A stretch of DNA of 64,000 nucleotides from contig JAHIQD010000023.1 of assembly GCA_018902795.1 (NCBI GenBank), positions 62,001 through 126,000 of the forward strand. Direction: 5' to 3'. The first letter of the stretch is position 1. Each line of letters begins with the position of its first letter. Of this stretch, positions 26,691 to 34,646 are shown in pieces. Made by a program: the position numbers and the translations under genes. The notes under the pieces were generated by a model that ran no database searches, was not told where the DNA came from, and was given only the letters and a program-made list of their open reading frames with translations. This DNA comes from Bacteroidota bacterium. Lineage in GTDB: Bacteria > Bacteroidota > Bacteroidia > Flavobacteriales > Weeksellaceae.

Positions 26691-26698
26691 TACTTTTG
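26691..26698 (+). promoter_or_regulatory. Peroxiredoxin operon promoter, -7 box
   Basis: TACTTTTG matches TAnnTTTG, 26 bp before the ATG at 26725. The nearest TTG (26676-26678) is closer than the usual -33 spacing. Confidence 0.5.
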
Positions 26699-26724
26699 CA
26701 GCATAACTTTTAAAAACAATTAAT

Positions 26725-27363
26725 ATGTCATTAGTAGGAAAAAAATTCCCGAATATCGCAATCGACGCTATGAGCGAAATGGGCGATGATTTAAAAATCA
26801 ACATTTTTGAAGAAACAACCAAAAACCAACAGAAGGTGTTGTTATTCTGGTACCCGAAAGATTTTACTTTTGTATGTCCGACAGAACTTCATGCTTTTCA
26901 GGAAGCTTTAGGTGAATTCGAAAAAAGAAACACGAAAGTAATCGGTGCATCCTGCGATACCAACGAAGTGCATTTTGCATGGTTGAACACTCCAAAAGAA
27001 AATGGCGGAATTGAAGGCGTTACTTACCCCATCCTTGCCGATACCCACAGACAGCTTGCGAATATTTTAGGAATTGTAGATCAGGATTTCGAATTTGATG
27101 AAGAAGGAAATGAATTCTACACCGGCTCTAACGTAACTTACAGAGCAACTTATCTGATTGATGAAACGGGAAAAATCTTCCACGAAGCAGTAAACGATAT
27201 GCCTTTGGGAAGAAACGTTAAAGAATTTTTAAGACTGATTGATGCTTACACCCACGTACAGAAACACGGCGAAGTATGCCCTGCAAACTGGGAAGAAGGA
27301 AAAGAGGCCATGCAGGCAAACAGAACTTCAACGGCAGAATATCTGGCCAATCAGAGCAAATAA
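26725..27363 (+). CDS. 2-Cys peroxiredoxin (AhpC/Prx1 group)
   Basis: 212 residues. Reduces peroxides using a peroxidatic Cys51 in FTFVCPTEL, with resolving Cys185 in GEVCPANW. YPILADTHRQLANILGI and the RATYLIDETGKI segment are typical of AhpC-type enzymes. It is the first gene of a three-gene redox operon with a thioredoxin (67 bp later) and DUF6952, which implies the thioredoxin is its electron donor rather than AhpF; no ahpF is present. Confidence 0.94.
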   Translation: MSLVGKKFPNIAIDAMSEMGDDLKINIFEETTKNQQKVLLFWYPKDFTFVCPTELHAFQEALGEFEKRNTKVIGASCDTNEVHFAWLNTPKENGGIEGVTYPILADTHRQLANILGIVDQDFEFDEEGNEFYTGSNVTYRATYLIDETGKIFHEAVNDMPLGRNVKEFLRLIDAYTHVQKHGEVCPANWEEGKEAMQANRTSTAEYLANQSK

Positions 27364-27430
27364 CAATAGAAATGTAATGCTGTAAATCATATTGCATTAC
27401 GTTAATACCTCATCATTAAAATTAAATAAA

Positions 27431-27739
27431 ATGTACACAGAATTAACAGAAGATGCTTTGCAGCAGATTGTTGCGGACAATGAAAAAGTAGTTGTACAGT
27501 ACGGTGCAACATGGTGTGGAAACTGCAGAATCATGAAGCCGAAGTTAAAAAAACTGGCGGCAGAAAATGAGGAAATTCCTTTCTATTATGTGGATGCAGA
27601 GAAACTTCCTGAAAGCCGAAAACTGGCAAAAGTAGACAACCTCCCTACCTTTGCGGTTTTTAAAAACGGTGAACTTTTAAACCAGGTTCAGACCAATCAG
27701 GCAGAAAGTCTTATTAATCTTTTTAACGAATTAAAATAA
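27431..27739 (+). CDS. Thioredoxin family protein
   Basis: 102 residues. A thioredoxin fold with active site ATWCGNCRIMK (Cys29, Cys32) and the cis-Pro segment NLPTFAVF. The WCGNC variant differs from the classical WCGPC, which usually shifts redox potential. The frame extends 13 codons upstream, but the ATG at 27431 after an AT-rich leader gives a normal thioredoxin length. The stop overlaps the next ATG by one base, so translation with DUF6952 is coupled. Confidence 0.93.
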   Translation: MYTELTEDALQQIVADNEKVVVQYGATWCGNCRIMKPKLKKLAAENEEIPFYYVDAEKLPESRKLAKVDNLPTFAVFKNGELLNQVQTNQAESLINLFNELK

Positions 27740-27987
27740 TGAAATTACCTATCATCAGACAGTTTTATCAGACCCAGACTCCGGAAAACCTGGAGACGGC
27801 ACTGGAGGTTCTGGAAGCTTTTTCAGAATTCAGAGGAACCACCGAAGAGGATCTGAACGTTGCGGGGGAATTGATTACGAATATTTGCGGAGCTCTGGAA
27901 GTACACAGCAATGTGAAAAACGGAATGAGCGAAAGAGACGCGCTGAACGGTTTTGCCCAGAAAGTTTTAGGATCTATCGATAAATAA
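27739..27987 (+). CDS. DUF6952 family small protein
   Basis: 82 residues, soluble and helical, starting MKLPIIRQFYQTQTPENLETALEVLEAF. The family is found in flavobacteria right after the Prx-Trx pair, as here. One Cys (in NICGALEVH) is present. Role unknown; by context, oxidative-stress related. Confidence 0.85.
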   Translation: MKLPIIRQFYQTQTPENLETALEVLEAFSEFRGTTEEDLNVAGELITNICGALEVHSNVKNGMSERDALNGFAQKVLGSIDK

Positions 27988-28005
27988 ACCAGAAACATAT
28001 ACAGA

Positions 28006-28040
28006 AGAAAGGCGGGAAAAATTTTCCCGCCTTTCTTTTA
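28006..28040. terminator. Bidirectional terminator
   Basis: AGAAAGGCGGGAAAA pairs with TTTTCCCGCCTTTCT (15 bp), followed by a T-rich stretch. It serves the redox operon (+) and the repeat lipoprotein (-). Confidence 0.85.
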
Positions 28041-28043
28041 TTG

Positions 28044-28724
28044 TTAATCGTCGTTGTCTTGACGTTTCCCTTCTTTATTCTTGTACTTTTTATCTTTTTT
28101 ATCACCGTATTTCGAATATTTTCTGTCATCGTCATTTCTCCAGTCACCGTTCCGGTTATCGTTCCAGTTTCCGTTTCTTTTTTTCATCTGTCCGGGTGCA
28201 TAGTCTTTGGCTTTTCCGCCATATATTTTTTTAGCCTGTCCCGGAGGAAGCCTTTTGGCATTGTTGTTAGGGTAATAAACATTCCCGTTTCCGTTTCTTG
28301 CAATAACACCAGGCTGACCGTAAACATCACCACTCTTGATCACCCGGCCGTTCTGGTACACATTGCCGTTTCTGTCTCTGTATACTTCACCCTCTCTGTA
28401 CACCGTACCCTCAGGGGTTCTGAATACCGTACCGTTGTTTGAGGGATAGTTTCCGTTTCTTGTGATAACACCAGGCTGACCGTATACGTCACCGGTCTGT
28501 ATTACGCGGCCGTTCTGGTATACGTTACCGTTTCTGTCCCGGTATACTTCACCCTGTCTGTACACTGTACCGTCAGGTGTTCTGTATACTGTACCGTTGT
28601 TGGTCGGATAGTTTCCGGGGTAGCTGTTGGGATTACTGTTCCCGTATACATCATTTACTGCACCGCACGAAGCCAGTGTAAAGGCTAAACCTGCTGCTGC
28701 AGCTATTTTAAATAAATTCTTCAT
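28044..28724 (-). CDS. Lipoprotein with two 54-residue repeats and a basic C-terminus
   Basis: 226 residues. Residues 1-20 are a lipoprotein signal peptide with lipobox LASC (Cys20). Residues 38-91 and 92-145 are two near-identical repeats of the form NYP-NNGTVYRTPDGTVYR through DVYGQPGVITRNG. The tail is dominated by Lys, Arg, Asp and Asn (from RLPPGQAKKIYGGKAKDY onward). The frame runs 16 codons further upstream, but the signal peptide fixes the start at 28724. I do not recognise the family. Surface or periplasmic localisation is likely. Number of repeats may vary between strains. Confidence 0.8.
   Translation of the reverse strand: MKNLFKIAAAAGLAFTLASCGAVNDVYGNSNPNSYPGNYPTNNGTVYRTPDGTVYRQGEVYRDRNGNVYQNGRVIQTGDVYGQPGVITRNGNYPSNNGTVFRTPEGTVYREGEVYRDRNGNVYQNGRVIKSGDVYGQPGVIARNGNGNVYYPNNNAKRLPPGQAKKIYGGKAKDYAPGQMKKRNGNWNDNRNGDWRNDDDRKYSKYGDKKDKKYKNKEGKRQDNDD
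28290..28451 (-). repeat. 162-bp coding tandem repeat, unit 2
   Basis: Encodes residues 92-145 of the lipoprotein and is a near copy of 28452-28613. Differences are mostly single bases (for example Tyr to Phe, Asp to Glu, Gln to Glu). Confidence 0.85.
28452..28613 (-). repeat. 162-bp coding tandem repeat, unit 1
   Basis: Encodes residues 38-91 of the lipoprotein. It abuts unit 2 exactly, in frame. Confidence 0.85.
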
Positions 28725-28838
28725 TTTTAAATTTTTTAAAGATTTACTTACAGGTTTCAATCTTAATGCCAAACTTGAAAATGAAGGATAAAATCACTCC
28801 TTTTAGACTATATTCCGTCACGTCTTCCGGCTCCGTTA

Positions 28839-29336
28839 TTAAACTCCGGTTACCATGCTTCGTCTTTCCAGCAGCACCACATCTCGCCAAACACCGTTCA
28901 TCTGTCCTATTTTCTCCCTGTTTCCCACTATTCTGAAGCCAAACTTCTCGTGAATAATGATGCTCGGCTGGTTTTCCGGGAATATCCCTGCCTGAAGCAT
29001 CCAGAACCCCTGTTCTTCGCTGGACAGAATTAATCTCTGCAGCAGCATCGACCCCAGTCCTTTTCCCTGAACCTGATCAGCCAGATAAATACTCACTTCT
29101 GCCACACCCTTAAAGCAGTCGCGGCCGCTGATGGGCTGTAGTGCTGCCCATCCCACCACATTTTCATCCTCATCCTCCAGAACAAGTCTGCAGATTTTGA
29201 AAAATTTATTATCCCACGCGTCCCAGCTTGGTGCGGTGGGGTCGAAAGTGGCGTTACCTCCTGCAATCCCCTGTTCAAAAATCTCAATTACTTTTGCGCC
29301 GTCACCGGGCAGCATATCACGGATTTCGTAGTTCAT
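28839..29336 (-). CDS. GNAT N-acetyltransferase, phosphinothricin-acetyltransferase-like
   Basis: 165 residues. An acetyl-CoA-dependent acetyltransferase with the CoA-binding loop QVQGKGLGSMLLQRL and the segments VVGWAALQPISGRDCFKGVAEVSIYL and IHEKFGFRIVGNREKIGQMNGVWRDVVLLERR, which are typical of the Pat/Bar/YncA subgroup. Members acetylate small amines such as methionine sulfoximine, methionine sulfone or phosphinothricin; the true substrate here is unknown. It is 3 bp downstream of the DUF421 gene, so the two are co-transcribed. Confidence 0.88.
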   Translation of the reverse strand: MNYEIRDMLPGDGAKVIEIFEQGIAGGNATFDPTAPSWDAWDNKFFKICRLVLEDEDENVVGWAALQPISGRDCFKGVAEVSIYLADQVQGKGLGSMLLQRLILSSEEQGFWMLQAGIFPENQPSIIIHEKFGFRIVGNREKIGQMNGVWRDVVLLERRSMVTGV

Positions 29337-29339
29337 ATT

Positions 29340-29852
29340 TTAATGGTATTTCTTTTTAATTCTTCGTTTAATTCTTGAATAGTGAATCTGTTTATCCGTT
29401 TCGTTTTCGGAAATCACGCTGATGTTGCCGTCCACTTCCATCACGGAAAGCTTCACCTCCTCCACTTTTTCCACCCCGTGTTCGCGGATGGACTCTTCCA
29501 GTTCATCCAGGGAGATTTCTGCTTTTCTTAAATTTTCAGTCAGCACCTTTCCGTCGCGGATCAGAATGACCGGATCTGACTCCAGAAAGCTTTTCACTTT
29601 CGGATTGTTAAACATTAACTTCTTTAAGATAAAATTAGCAAGAAACAGGACTGATGCGGCAATAAGACCGCCTTCGAGGGAAGTGTTTTCGCCTACCATC
29701 GCGTTCTGCACGGCATTGGAAATCAGCATCAGCAATACAACGTCTCCTGCATTAAGCTGCGAAAGCTGATTTTTACCGAAAACACGGATTCCGGCCACCA
29801 TGAAAAGATAGACACAGAGCGAGCGCAATACAATATTCAGAAGGTCTTCCAC
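29340..29852 (-). CDS. DUF421 / YetF-like membrane protein
   Basis: 170 residues. Three hydrophobic segments lie in the first ~80 residues (about 5-21, 36-50, 60-77), followed by the cytoplasmic DUF421 domain: DPVILIRDGKVLTENLRKAEISLDELEESIREHGV and VEEVKLSVMEVDGNISVI. YetF-type proteins are uncharacterised or linked to spore and envelope functions in Bacillus. First gene of a pair with the GNAT gene. Confidence 0.88.
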   Translation of the reverse strand: MEDLLNIVLRSLCVYLFMVAGIRVFGKNQLSQLNAGDVVLLMLISNAVQNAMVGENTSLEGGLIAASVLFLANFILKKLMFNNPKVKSFLESDPVILIRDGKVLTENLRKAEISLDELEESIREHGVEKVEEVKLSVMEVDGNISVISENETDKQIHYSRIKRRIKKKYH

Positions 29853-29942
29853 GGAAAAATTTTATTAAAGATAAATAAAAACCCGGTTTCGTATGCTATT
29901 CAAAGATGCTGCCAATACATTTTTCTTGGTTTCTATTTGCCT

Positions 29943-29982
29943 GCAAATAAAAACCCTGTCGGAATTTAAATTCTGACAGGGT
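29943..29982 (-). terminator. uvrA terminator
   Basis: Minus-strand stem ACCCTGTCAGAATTT/AAATTCCGACAGGGT (one mismatch), followed by TTTTTATTTG. Confidence 0.85.
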
Positions 29983-30008
29983 GATATTCTGAAAAAGGAA
30001 AACAGCAA

Positions 30009-32843
30009 TTATGCTTCCAGTTCTCTTTTTAAATACTTTGCGGTTAAAGATTTTCTTGATTTGGCGACTTCTTCCGGTGTTCCTTTTGCGATGATCTCAC
30101 CGCCTTTGTTTCCGCCTTCCATTCCGACATCAATGATGTGATCTGCCAGTTTGATGACATCCAGATTATGTTCAATGATGATGAATGAATTTCCAAGGTC
30201 TACCAGTTTGCTGATGGCGTCCATCAGTACCTTTACATCCTCAAAATGCAGTCCGGTTGTAGGCTCATCCAGAATATACAAAGTATTTCCCGTCTGTCTT
30301 TTGGCCAATTCGGTGGCGAGCTTAATCCGCTGCGCCTCCCCTCCTGAAAGTGTGGTAGACTGCTGCCCCAGCGTGATATAACCCAACCCGACATCCTGCA
30401 GGGTTTTTACCTTTGCAAAGATTTTCGGAATCGGCTGGAAGAACTCCGTCGCTTCATCAATCGTCATTTCCAGAACATCGGAAATTGATTTTCCTTTGTA
30501 CCGTACCTCCAGAGTTTCGCGGTTGAAACGCTTTCCGTTGCAGGTTTCACAGTGTACATACACATCCGGTAAGAAATTCATTTCTATCACCTTAAGACCG
30601 CCTCCCTGACAGGTTTCGCATCTTCCGCCCTTGACGTTGAATGAGAACCTTCCTGCTTTGTACGCCCGGATTTTCGATTCCGGAAGTTCTGCAAACAGGT
30701 TTCTGATATCGGTAAACATTCCGGTATAGGTTGCCGGATTGGAACGCGGCGTTCTTCCGATAGGAGCCTGATCCACATCCACGATTTTGTCGATATGCTC
30801 AATCCCTTCAATTTTTTTGTAAGGTAAAGGTTCCTGCACGCTCCGGTAAAAATGCCTGTTGAGGATTGGATATAAAGTTCCGTTGATGAGTGAAGATTTA
30901 CCGCTGCCTGAAATCCCGGTCACCACGACCAGTTTCCCGAGCGGGACTTCAAGATTTACATTTTTGAGGTTATTTCCGGAAGCGCCTTTCAGTACAATAG
31001 ATTTTCCGTTTCCGGCTCTTCTGGTTTCCGGGATTTCTATTTTCCTTTTTCCGGTCATATAATCGGCGGTAACGGTGTCGGCTTTCAGCAAATCTTTAGG
31101 TTTGCCCTGCCAGAGGATTTCCCCACCGAATTTTCCTGCTCTCGGACCGATATCCAAAACCTCATCGGCTTCCAGAATCATGTCTTTATCGTGCTCCACG
31201 ACAAGCACAGAGTTTCCGATATCCCGGAGATGTTTTAATGATTTAATCAGCCTTTCATTGTCCCTCTGGTGCAACCCGATGGAGGGCTCATCCAAAATAT
31301 AGAGGACATTCACCAGCTGAGACCCGATCTGAGTAGCGAGGCGGATCCGCTGCGATTCGCCACCGGAAAGGGTGCGCGAACTTCGGCTCAGGCTCAGATA
31401 TTCCAGCCCGACATCGAGCAGAAACTGAAGCCTTGTTTTGATTTCTTTAAGGATTTCGTGGGCGATGATCTGATGTTTTTCGATAAAGGTATCTTCCACG
31501 TCATTCAGCCAGTCCATAAGGTCGGATAAAGAAAGTGCGTTGATCTGCGCAATGTTTTTACCGTCAATTTTAAAGCTCAGACTGGATGGCTGAAGCCGCG
31601 TCCCTTTACATTCAGGGCAGACTTCTTCTGTAGTGAAATGTCTTTCGAGCAGAACCGCATCGTAACTGTCCTTGTCATCGATCATCTCATTGATCAGAGG
31701 AACCAGACCGTCAAAACTCACCTTTATTTTCTTCGTGATTCCGGCGTACTTCAGATCCTTATTGAATTCTTTATGGCAGCCGTGGTAGATATAATCCAAT
31801 GCCTCGGCAGGGATATCCTTGAACGGCGTCGCCAGACCGAGTCCGAAGATCTCAAGAATGTTTTTAAGCTGACCGAGAATCCATTTATTTGATTTAATGT
31901 CATTAAGAGGTACCAAAGCGCCCTGATTGATTGAAAGTTTAGGATTCTCAACAAAATAATCAGTGTTGACTTCTTTGATGGTGCCGAGCCCTTTGCAGTG
32001 CGGACAGCTTCCTTTCGGGGAATTGAATGAAAAGGTATTCGGTTCCGGCAATGCCATGGAATATCCGCTTTCCGCATCCATCAGGTTTTTTGAGAAATAT
32101 TCAATCTCCTCGGTTCCGAGTATCTGGATCCCGATGGTTCCCTCTCCCATCTGCATGGCAGTTTTCAGCGATTTTTCCATCCGGTTTTCTGAGGCGTTTT
32201 CCCCGATGATCCAGCGGTCGATGACGATATCGATATCGTGGGTTTTATAACGGTCGAGTTTTAAGTCTGCTTCAATATCCTGCAGCTCGCCGTCGATCCT
32301 CGCCTGTCCGTAGCCTTTCTTTGACATCTGGATGAAGAGCTCATGATAATGTCCTTTTCTGGACCTTACCACGGGTGCCATCAGCATTACTTTTTCGCCT
32401 TTATAGTTTTCTCTGATGACTTCGATGATCTGTTCTTCGGTATAACTCACGAGCTTTTTTCCGGAGTTTAAAGAATAGGCATCGGAAACCCTTGCAAAAA
32501 GGAGCCTCAGGTAATCATAGAGTTCGGTCACCGTTCCTACCGTGGAACGCGGGTTTTTGTTGGTGGTCTTCTGTTCGATGGCAATCACCGGGGAAAGTCC
32601 GTCGATCTTGTCAACATCAGGTCTTTCCAGACCACCTAGGAACTGTCTCGCGTAGGCAGAGAAGGTTTCGATATACCGTCTTTGCCCTTCAGCAAAAATG
32701 GTATCGAAAGCGAGTGAAGATTTTCCGCTGCCTGATAAACCGGTAATCACCACGAGTTCATTCCGGGGGATTTTCACGGAAATATTCTTCAGGTTGTGTT
32801 CCCTGGCACCGTACACTTCAATATATTCTTTAGGATCTTTCAT
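30009..32843 (-). CDS. uvrA: Excinuclease ABC subunit A
   Basis: 944 residues. The damage-recognition ATPase of nucleotide excision repair. It has two ABC-type nucleotide-binding regions: Walker A GLSGSGKSSLAF and GISGSGKSSLING, and signature LSGGESQRIRLATQIG and LSGGEAQRIKLATEL. Zinc-finger Cys pairs appear as CPHC/CPEC and CETC..CETC. The frame extends to 32984, but a -7 box at 32879-32886 lies inside that extension and MKDPKEYIEVYGAREHNLKN is the family start, so 32843 is used. Monocistronic with its own terminator. Confidence 0.97.
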   Translation of the reverse strand: MKDPKEYIEVYGAREHNLKNISVKIPRNELVVITGLSGSGKSSLAFDTIFAEGQRRYIETFSAYARQFLGGLERPDVDKIDGLSPVIAIEQKTTNKNPRSTVGTVTELYDYLRLLFARVSDAYSLNSGKKLVSYTEEQIIEVIRENYKGEKVMLMAPVVRSRKGHYHELFIQMSKKGYGQARIDGELQDIEADLKLDRYKTHDIDIVIDRWIIGENASENRMEKSLKTAMQMGEGTIGIQILGTEEIEYFSKNLMDAESGYSMALPEPNTFSFNSPKGSCPHCKGLGTIKEVNTDYFVENPKLSINQGALVPLNDIKSNKWILGQLKNILEIFGLGLATPFKDIPAEALDYIYHGCHKEFNKDLKYAGITKKIKVSFDGLVPLINEMIDDKDSYDAVLLERHFTTEEVCPECKGTRLQPSSLSFKIDGKNIAQINALSLSDLMDWLNDVEDTFIEKHQIIAHEILKEIKTRLQFLLDVGLEYLSLSRSSRTLSGGESQRIRLATQIGSQLVNVLYILDEPSIGLHQRDNERLIKSLKHLRDIGNSVLVVEHDKDMILEADEVLDIGPRAGKFGGEILWQGKPKDLLKADTVTADYMTGKRKIEIPETRRAGNGKSIVLKGASGNNLKNVNLEVPLGKLVVVTGISGSGKSSLINGTLYPILNRHFYRSVQEPLPYKKIEGIEHIDKIVDVDQAPIGRTPRSNPATYTGMFTDIRNLFAELPESKIRAYKAGRFSFNVKGGRCETCQGGGLKVIEMNFLPDVYVHCETCNGKRFNRETLEVRYKGKSISDVLEMTIDEATEFFQPIPKIFAKVKTLQDVGLGYITLGQQSTTLSGGEAQRIKLATELAKRQTGNTLYILDEPTTGLHFEDVKVLMDAISKLVDLGNSFIIIEHNLDVIKLADHIIDVGMEGGNKGGEIIAKGTPEEVAKSRKSLTAKYLKRELEA

Positions 32844-32878
32844 TTTTATGCTCCCGGAATCTGAATTTTCGGGATTGG

Positions 32879-32886
32879 CAAAATTA
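32879..32886 (-). promoter_or_regulatory. uvrA promoter, -7 box
   Basis: Minus-strand TAATTTTG matches TAnnTTTG, 35 bp upstream of the chosen ATG. Confidence 0.5.
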
Positions 32887-33038
32887 CGGAATTTTAGCGG
32901 CATAAGAAACTGAGAGGGAAACTTTAACGGAAACGGGAGGCAGATTTTAAATCCCCTTTTTTTAAAGCAAAAGGGAAAGTGCATCAGGACGCTGTTTTAC
33001 TGCAGAAGGCTTTGATGAGTGGGGTTTAAATACGGTCC

Positions 33039-33099
33039 GAATGAAGTATTGAGATTGATTTAACCACATAGGGCACAGTGTTTTAAACGGAGTAAACAG
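33039..33099 (+). repeat. Direct repeat A (ACCACA..GGCACAG type)
   Basis: GAATGAAGTATTGAGATTGA, then TTTAACCACATAGGGCACAG and TTTTAAACGGAGTAAACAG. It is nearly identical to 33170-33231. A partial third element, CACGGAGCAAACAGGGA, lies at 33107-33123. Confidence 0.75.
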
Positions 33100-33169
33100 C
33101 GTTTGTCACGGAGCAAACAGGGACTGAGAAATGCATCAGTGTTTTGCCGTTTAAACTTAATGCTGTATT

Positions 33170-33231
33170 GAATGAGGTATTGAGATTGATTAACCACAGA
33201 GGGCACAGTATTTTAAACGGAGCAAACAGGG
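33170..33231 (+). repeat. Direct repeat B (ACCACA..GGCACAG type)
   Basis: GAATGAGGTATTGAGATTGA, then TTAACCACAGAGGGCACAG and TTTTAAACGGAGCAAACAG. It is a copy of repeat A with a few substitutions, offset by about 131 bp. Confidence 0.75.
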
Positions 33232-33319
33232 AGGGTCTTTCTTTAATCTTCGATCTATTATTCTTCCCGCTTTTCGGCATTTCTTATCATACATCAATTT
33301 CTCCCCGGATAAAGGAGCT

Positions 33320-33327
33320 TATTTTTG
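33320..33327 (+). promoter_or_regulatory. YceI gene promoter, -7 box
   Basis: TATTTTTG matches TAnnTTTG, 31 bp before the ATG at 33359. Confidence 0.55.
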
Positions 33328-33358
33328 CACAGAAATTTTAACAAAATAATATTTAAAA

Positions 33359-34033
33359 ATGAAAAAGCTATCAATCCTGGCACTTTCCGCAATTCTAGTT
33401 GTGGTATCATGTAAAGAATCTAAAACAGACAGCGCATCTACTGCAACAGAGCAGGCTGTTGCTGAAAACATTGGAGAAACCCTCACCGTAAACGCTGACA
33501 GCAGTGCGGTAAACTGGACCGGTTACCACAAAGGCGGACTTAATCCAAGATTCGGGACGATGAAAACGACAGGAACACTTTCTGTAGAGAACGGAAACCT
33601 TACTGCAGGAAGCTTAACTTCTGACATCAGTTCACTGGTAACTGACCCTGCTTCAGTAGATCCTAAATTAAGCGAAGGAAAAACTTCAGCTGACCTTGAC
33701 GGTCACTTGAAAAGCGCAGATTTCTTCGATGCTGAAAAATACCCAAGCGTGAAATTTGAAATTACCAAAGTAGAAGATCTTGCTGCAGGTACTGAAAGCA
33801 AAACAGAAGGCGCGAACAAAACAGTAAGCGGAAACCTTACCATCAAAGACAAAACCGTAAACGTTACTTTCCCTGCGAAAGTGGAAATTACTGACGGTAA
33901 AGCAAGTCTGCAATCTAAATTCACTATCAACAGACAGGATTGGGGCTTGGCTTACGGTACTGAAGGAGATCCGAAAGACTGGATGATTTCTCAGGAAGTA
34001 GATCTTGAACTTCATATTGTTGCAGGTAAATAA
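33359..34033 (+). CDS. YceI family lipoprotein
   Basis: 224 residues. A lipoprotein signal peptide ends in VVVSC (Cys18). A Ser/Thr/Ala-rich linker follows, then a YceI domain (about 42-224): NWTGYHKGGLNPRFGTMKTTGTL, HLKSADFFDAEKYPSVKFEITKV and the closing VDLELHIVAGK. YceI proteins form lipocalin-like barrels that bind isoprenoids or other amphiphiles in the periplasm. Monocistronic with its own promoter and terminator. Confidence 0.92.
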   Translation: MKKLSILALSAILVVVSCKESKTDSASTATEQAVAENIGETLTVNADSSAVNWTGYHKGGLNPRFGTMKTTGTLSVENGNLTAGSLTSDISSLVTDPASVDPKLSEGKTSADLDGHLKSADFFDAEKYPSVKFEITKVEDLAAGTESKTEGANKTVSGNLTIKDKTVNVTFPAKVEITDGKASLQSKFTINRQDWGLAYGTEGDPKDWMISQEVDLELHIVAGK

Positions 34034-34055
34034 TCCTTGCCGAGATATACGATTA

Positions 34056-34085
34056 AAGCCGCAGTTTTCTGCGGCTTTTTTTTTG
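34056..34085 (+). terminator. YceI gene terminator
   Basis: AAGCCGCAG/CTGCGGCTT with a TTTT loop, followed by a long T run. Confidence 0.9.
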
Positions 34086-34138
34086 CAACCCTTTTTTACT
34101 CTTTCAGCTACCTTTACCAATAAAGAAATCTCCTCCCC

Positions 34139-34591
34139 TCACTTCCAGAACTGATCCGGATAATTTTCGGTTTCGGGGGCGTGGATTTCAGCGAGCTGTA
34201 GGCCGATGTCACTCATCTGCTGATCGGAAAGATGTGCTTCCAGATGGGGAAATACGACGCGTTCTTCAAATCGGATATGGCTGTGAAGCGCTTTGGCAAA
34301 ATCTTCCAGAAGTCTTCCGTCTTCAGATTGGTTGATCGAGCTGACCAGTTTTCTCAGTTCTGCGTGTTCCTGCTCCATCTGAAACTGCAGACCGGTATGT
34401 TCGGTTTCGGGCAGCACGATATCCTCTACTTCAAAATGGGCGGAAAGGCTATGGTGCCACAAATAATTAATATATTTCCTGATGCGGGTGTACTCAATGT
34501 TTTTCTTCAGTCCTTCGCGGATTTTCCAGCAGTAGAGCAGCCCGAAATGGTGATCTCTGGAAAGCGGCACTAAATTTCCATTTCTTTTCAT
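34139..34591 (-). CDS. Hemerythrin HHE domain protein
   Basis: 150 residues, four-helix hemerythrin-like fold. Candidate iron ligands are His14/15 (SRDHHFG), the H..HF..E of HHSLSAHFEVED, the EQEHAEL segment, and HSHIRFEERVVFPHLE. Such small proteins bind a di-iron centre and often protect against NO or supply iron for Fe-S repair. It follows norB by 55 bp on the same strand, with a weak terminator hairpin between, and belongs by context to the NO-response cluster. Confidence 0.88.
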   Translation of the reverse strand: MKRNGNLVPLSRDHHFGLLYCWKIREGLKKNIEYTRIRKYINYLWHHSLSAHFEVEDIVLPETEHTGLQFQMEQEHAELRKLVSSINQSEDGRLLEDFAKALHSHIRFEERVVFPHLEAHLSDQQMSDIGLQLAEIHAPETENYPDQFWK

Positions 34592-34601
34592 GGTATTTAA
34601 T

Positions 34602-34635
34602 TAAAAAAGAACTGCCCTCTGTGATGACAGTTCTT
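34602..34635 (-). terminator. Possible attenuator/terminator after norB
   Basis: Minus-strand AAGAACTG/CAGTTCTT stem with a 13-base loop, followed by a T run. It is short, so read-through into the hemerythrin gene is likely. Confidence 0.5.
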
Positions 34636-34646
34636 CAGGTTTATTA

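Larger units (their letters stand above)
32844..33358. other. 515-bp gene-free region between uvrA and the YceI gene
   Basis: Holds the uvrA promoter (32879-32886), two direct copies of a ~62-bp repeat with ACCACA-GGGCACAG and AAACGGAG words, and the YceI promoter (33320-33327). No convincing coding frame was found. The repeats resemble the ends of the GxxExxY cassette, so this may be an empty or decayed cassette site. Confidence 0.7.

Noticed and set aside
32844..32984. 47-codon N-terminal extension of UvrA
   Set aside because: A -7 promoter box lies inside it and the family starts at MKDPKEYIEVYG.
33039..33231. CRISPR array
   Set aside because: Only two long copies with mismatches, unequal partial third copy, and no cas gene.
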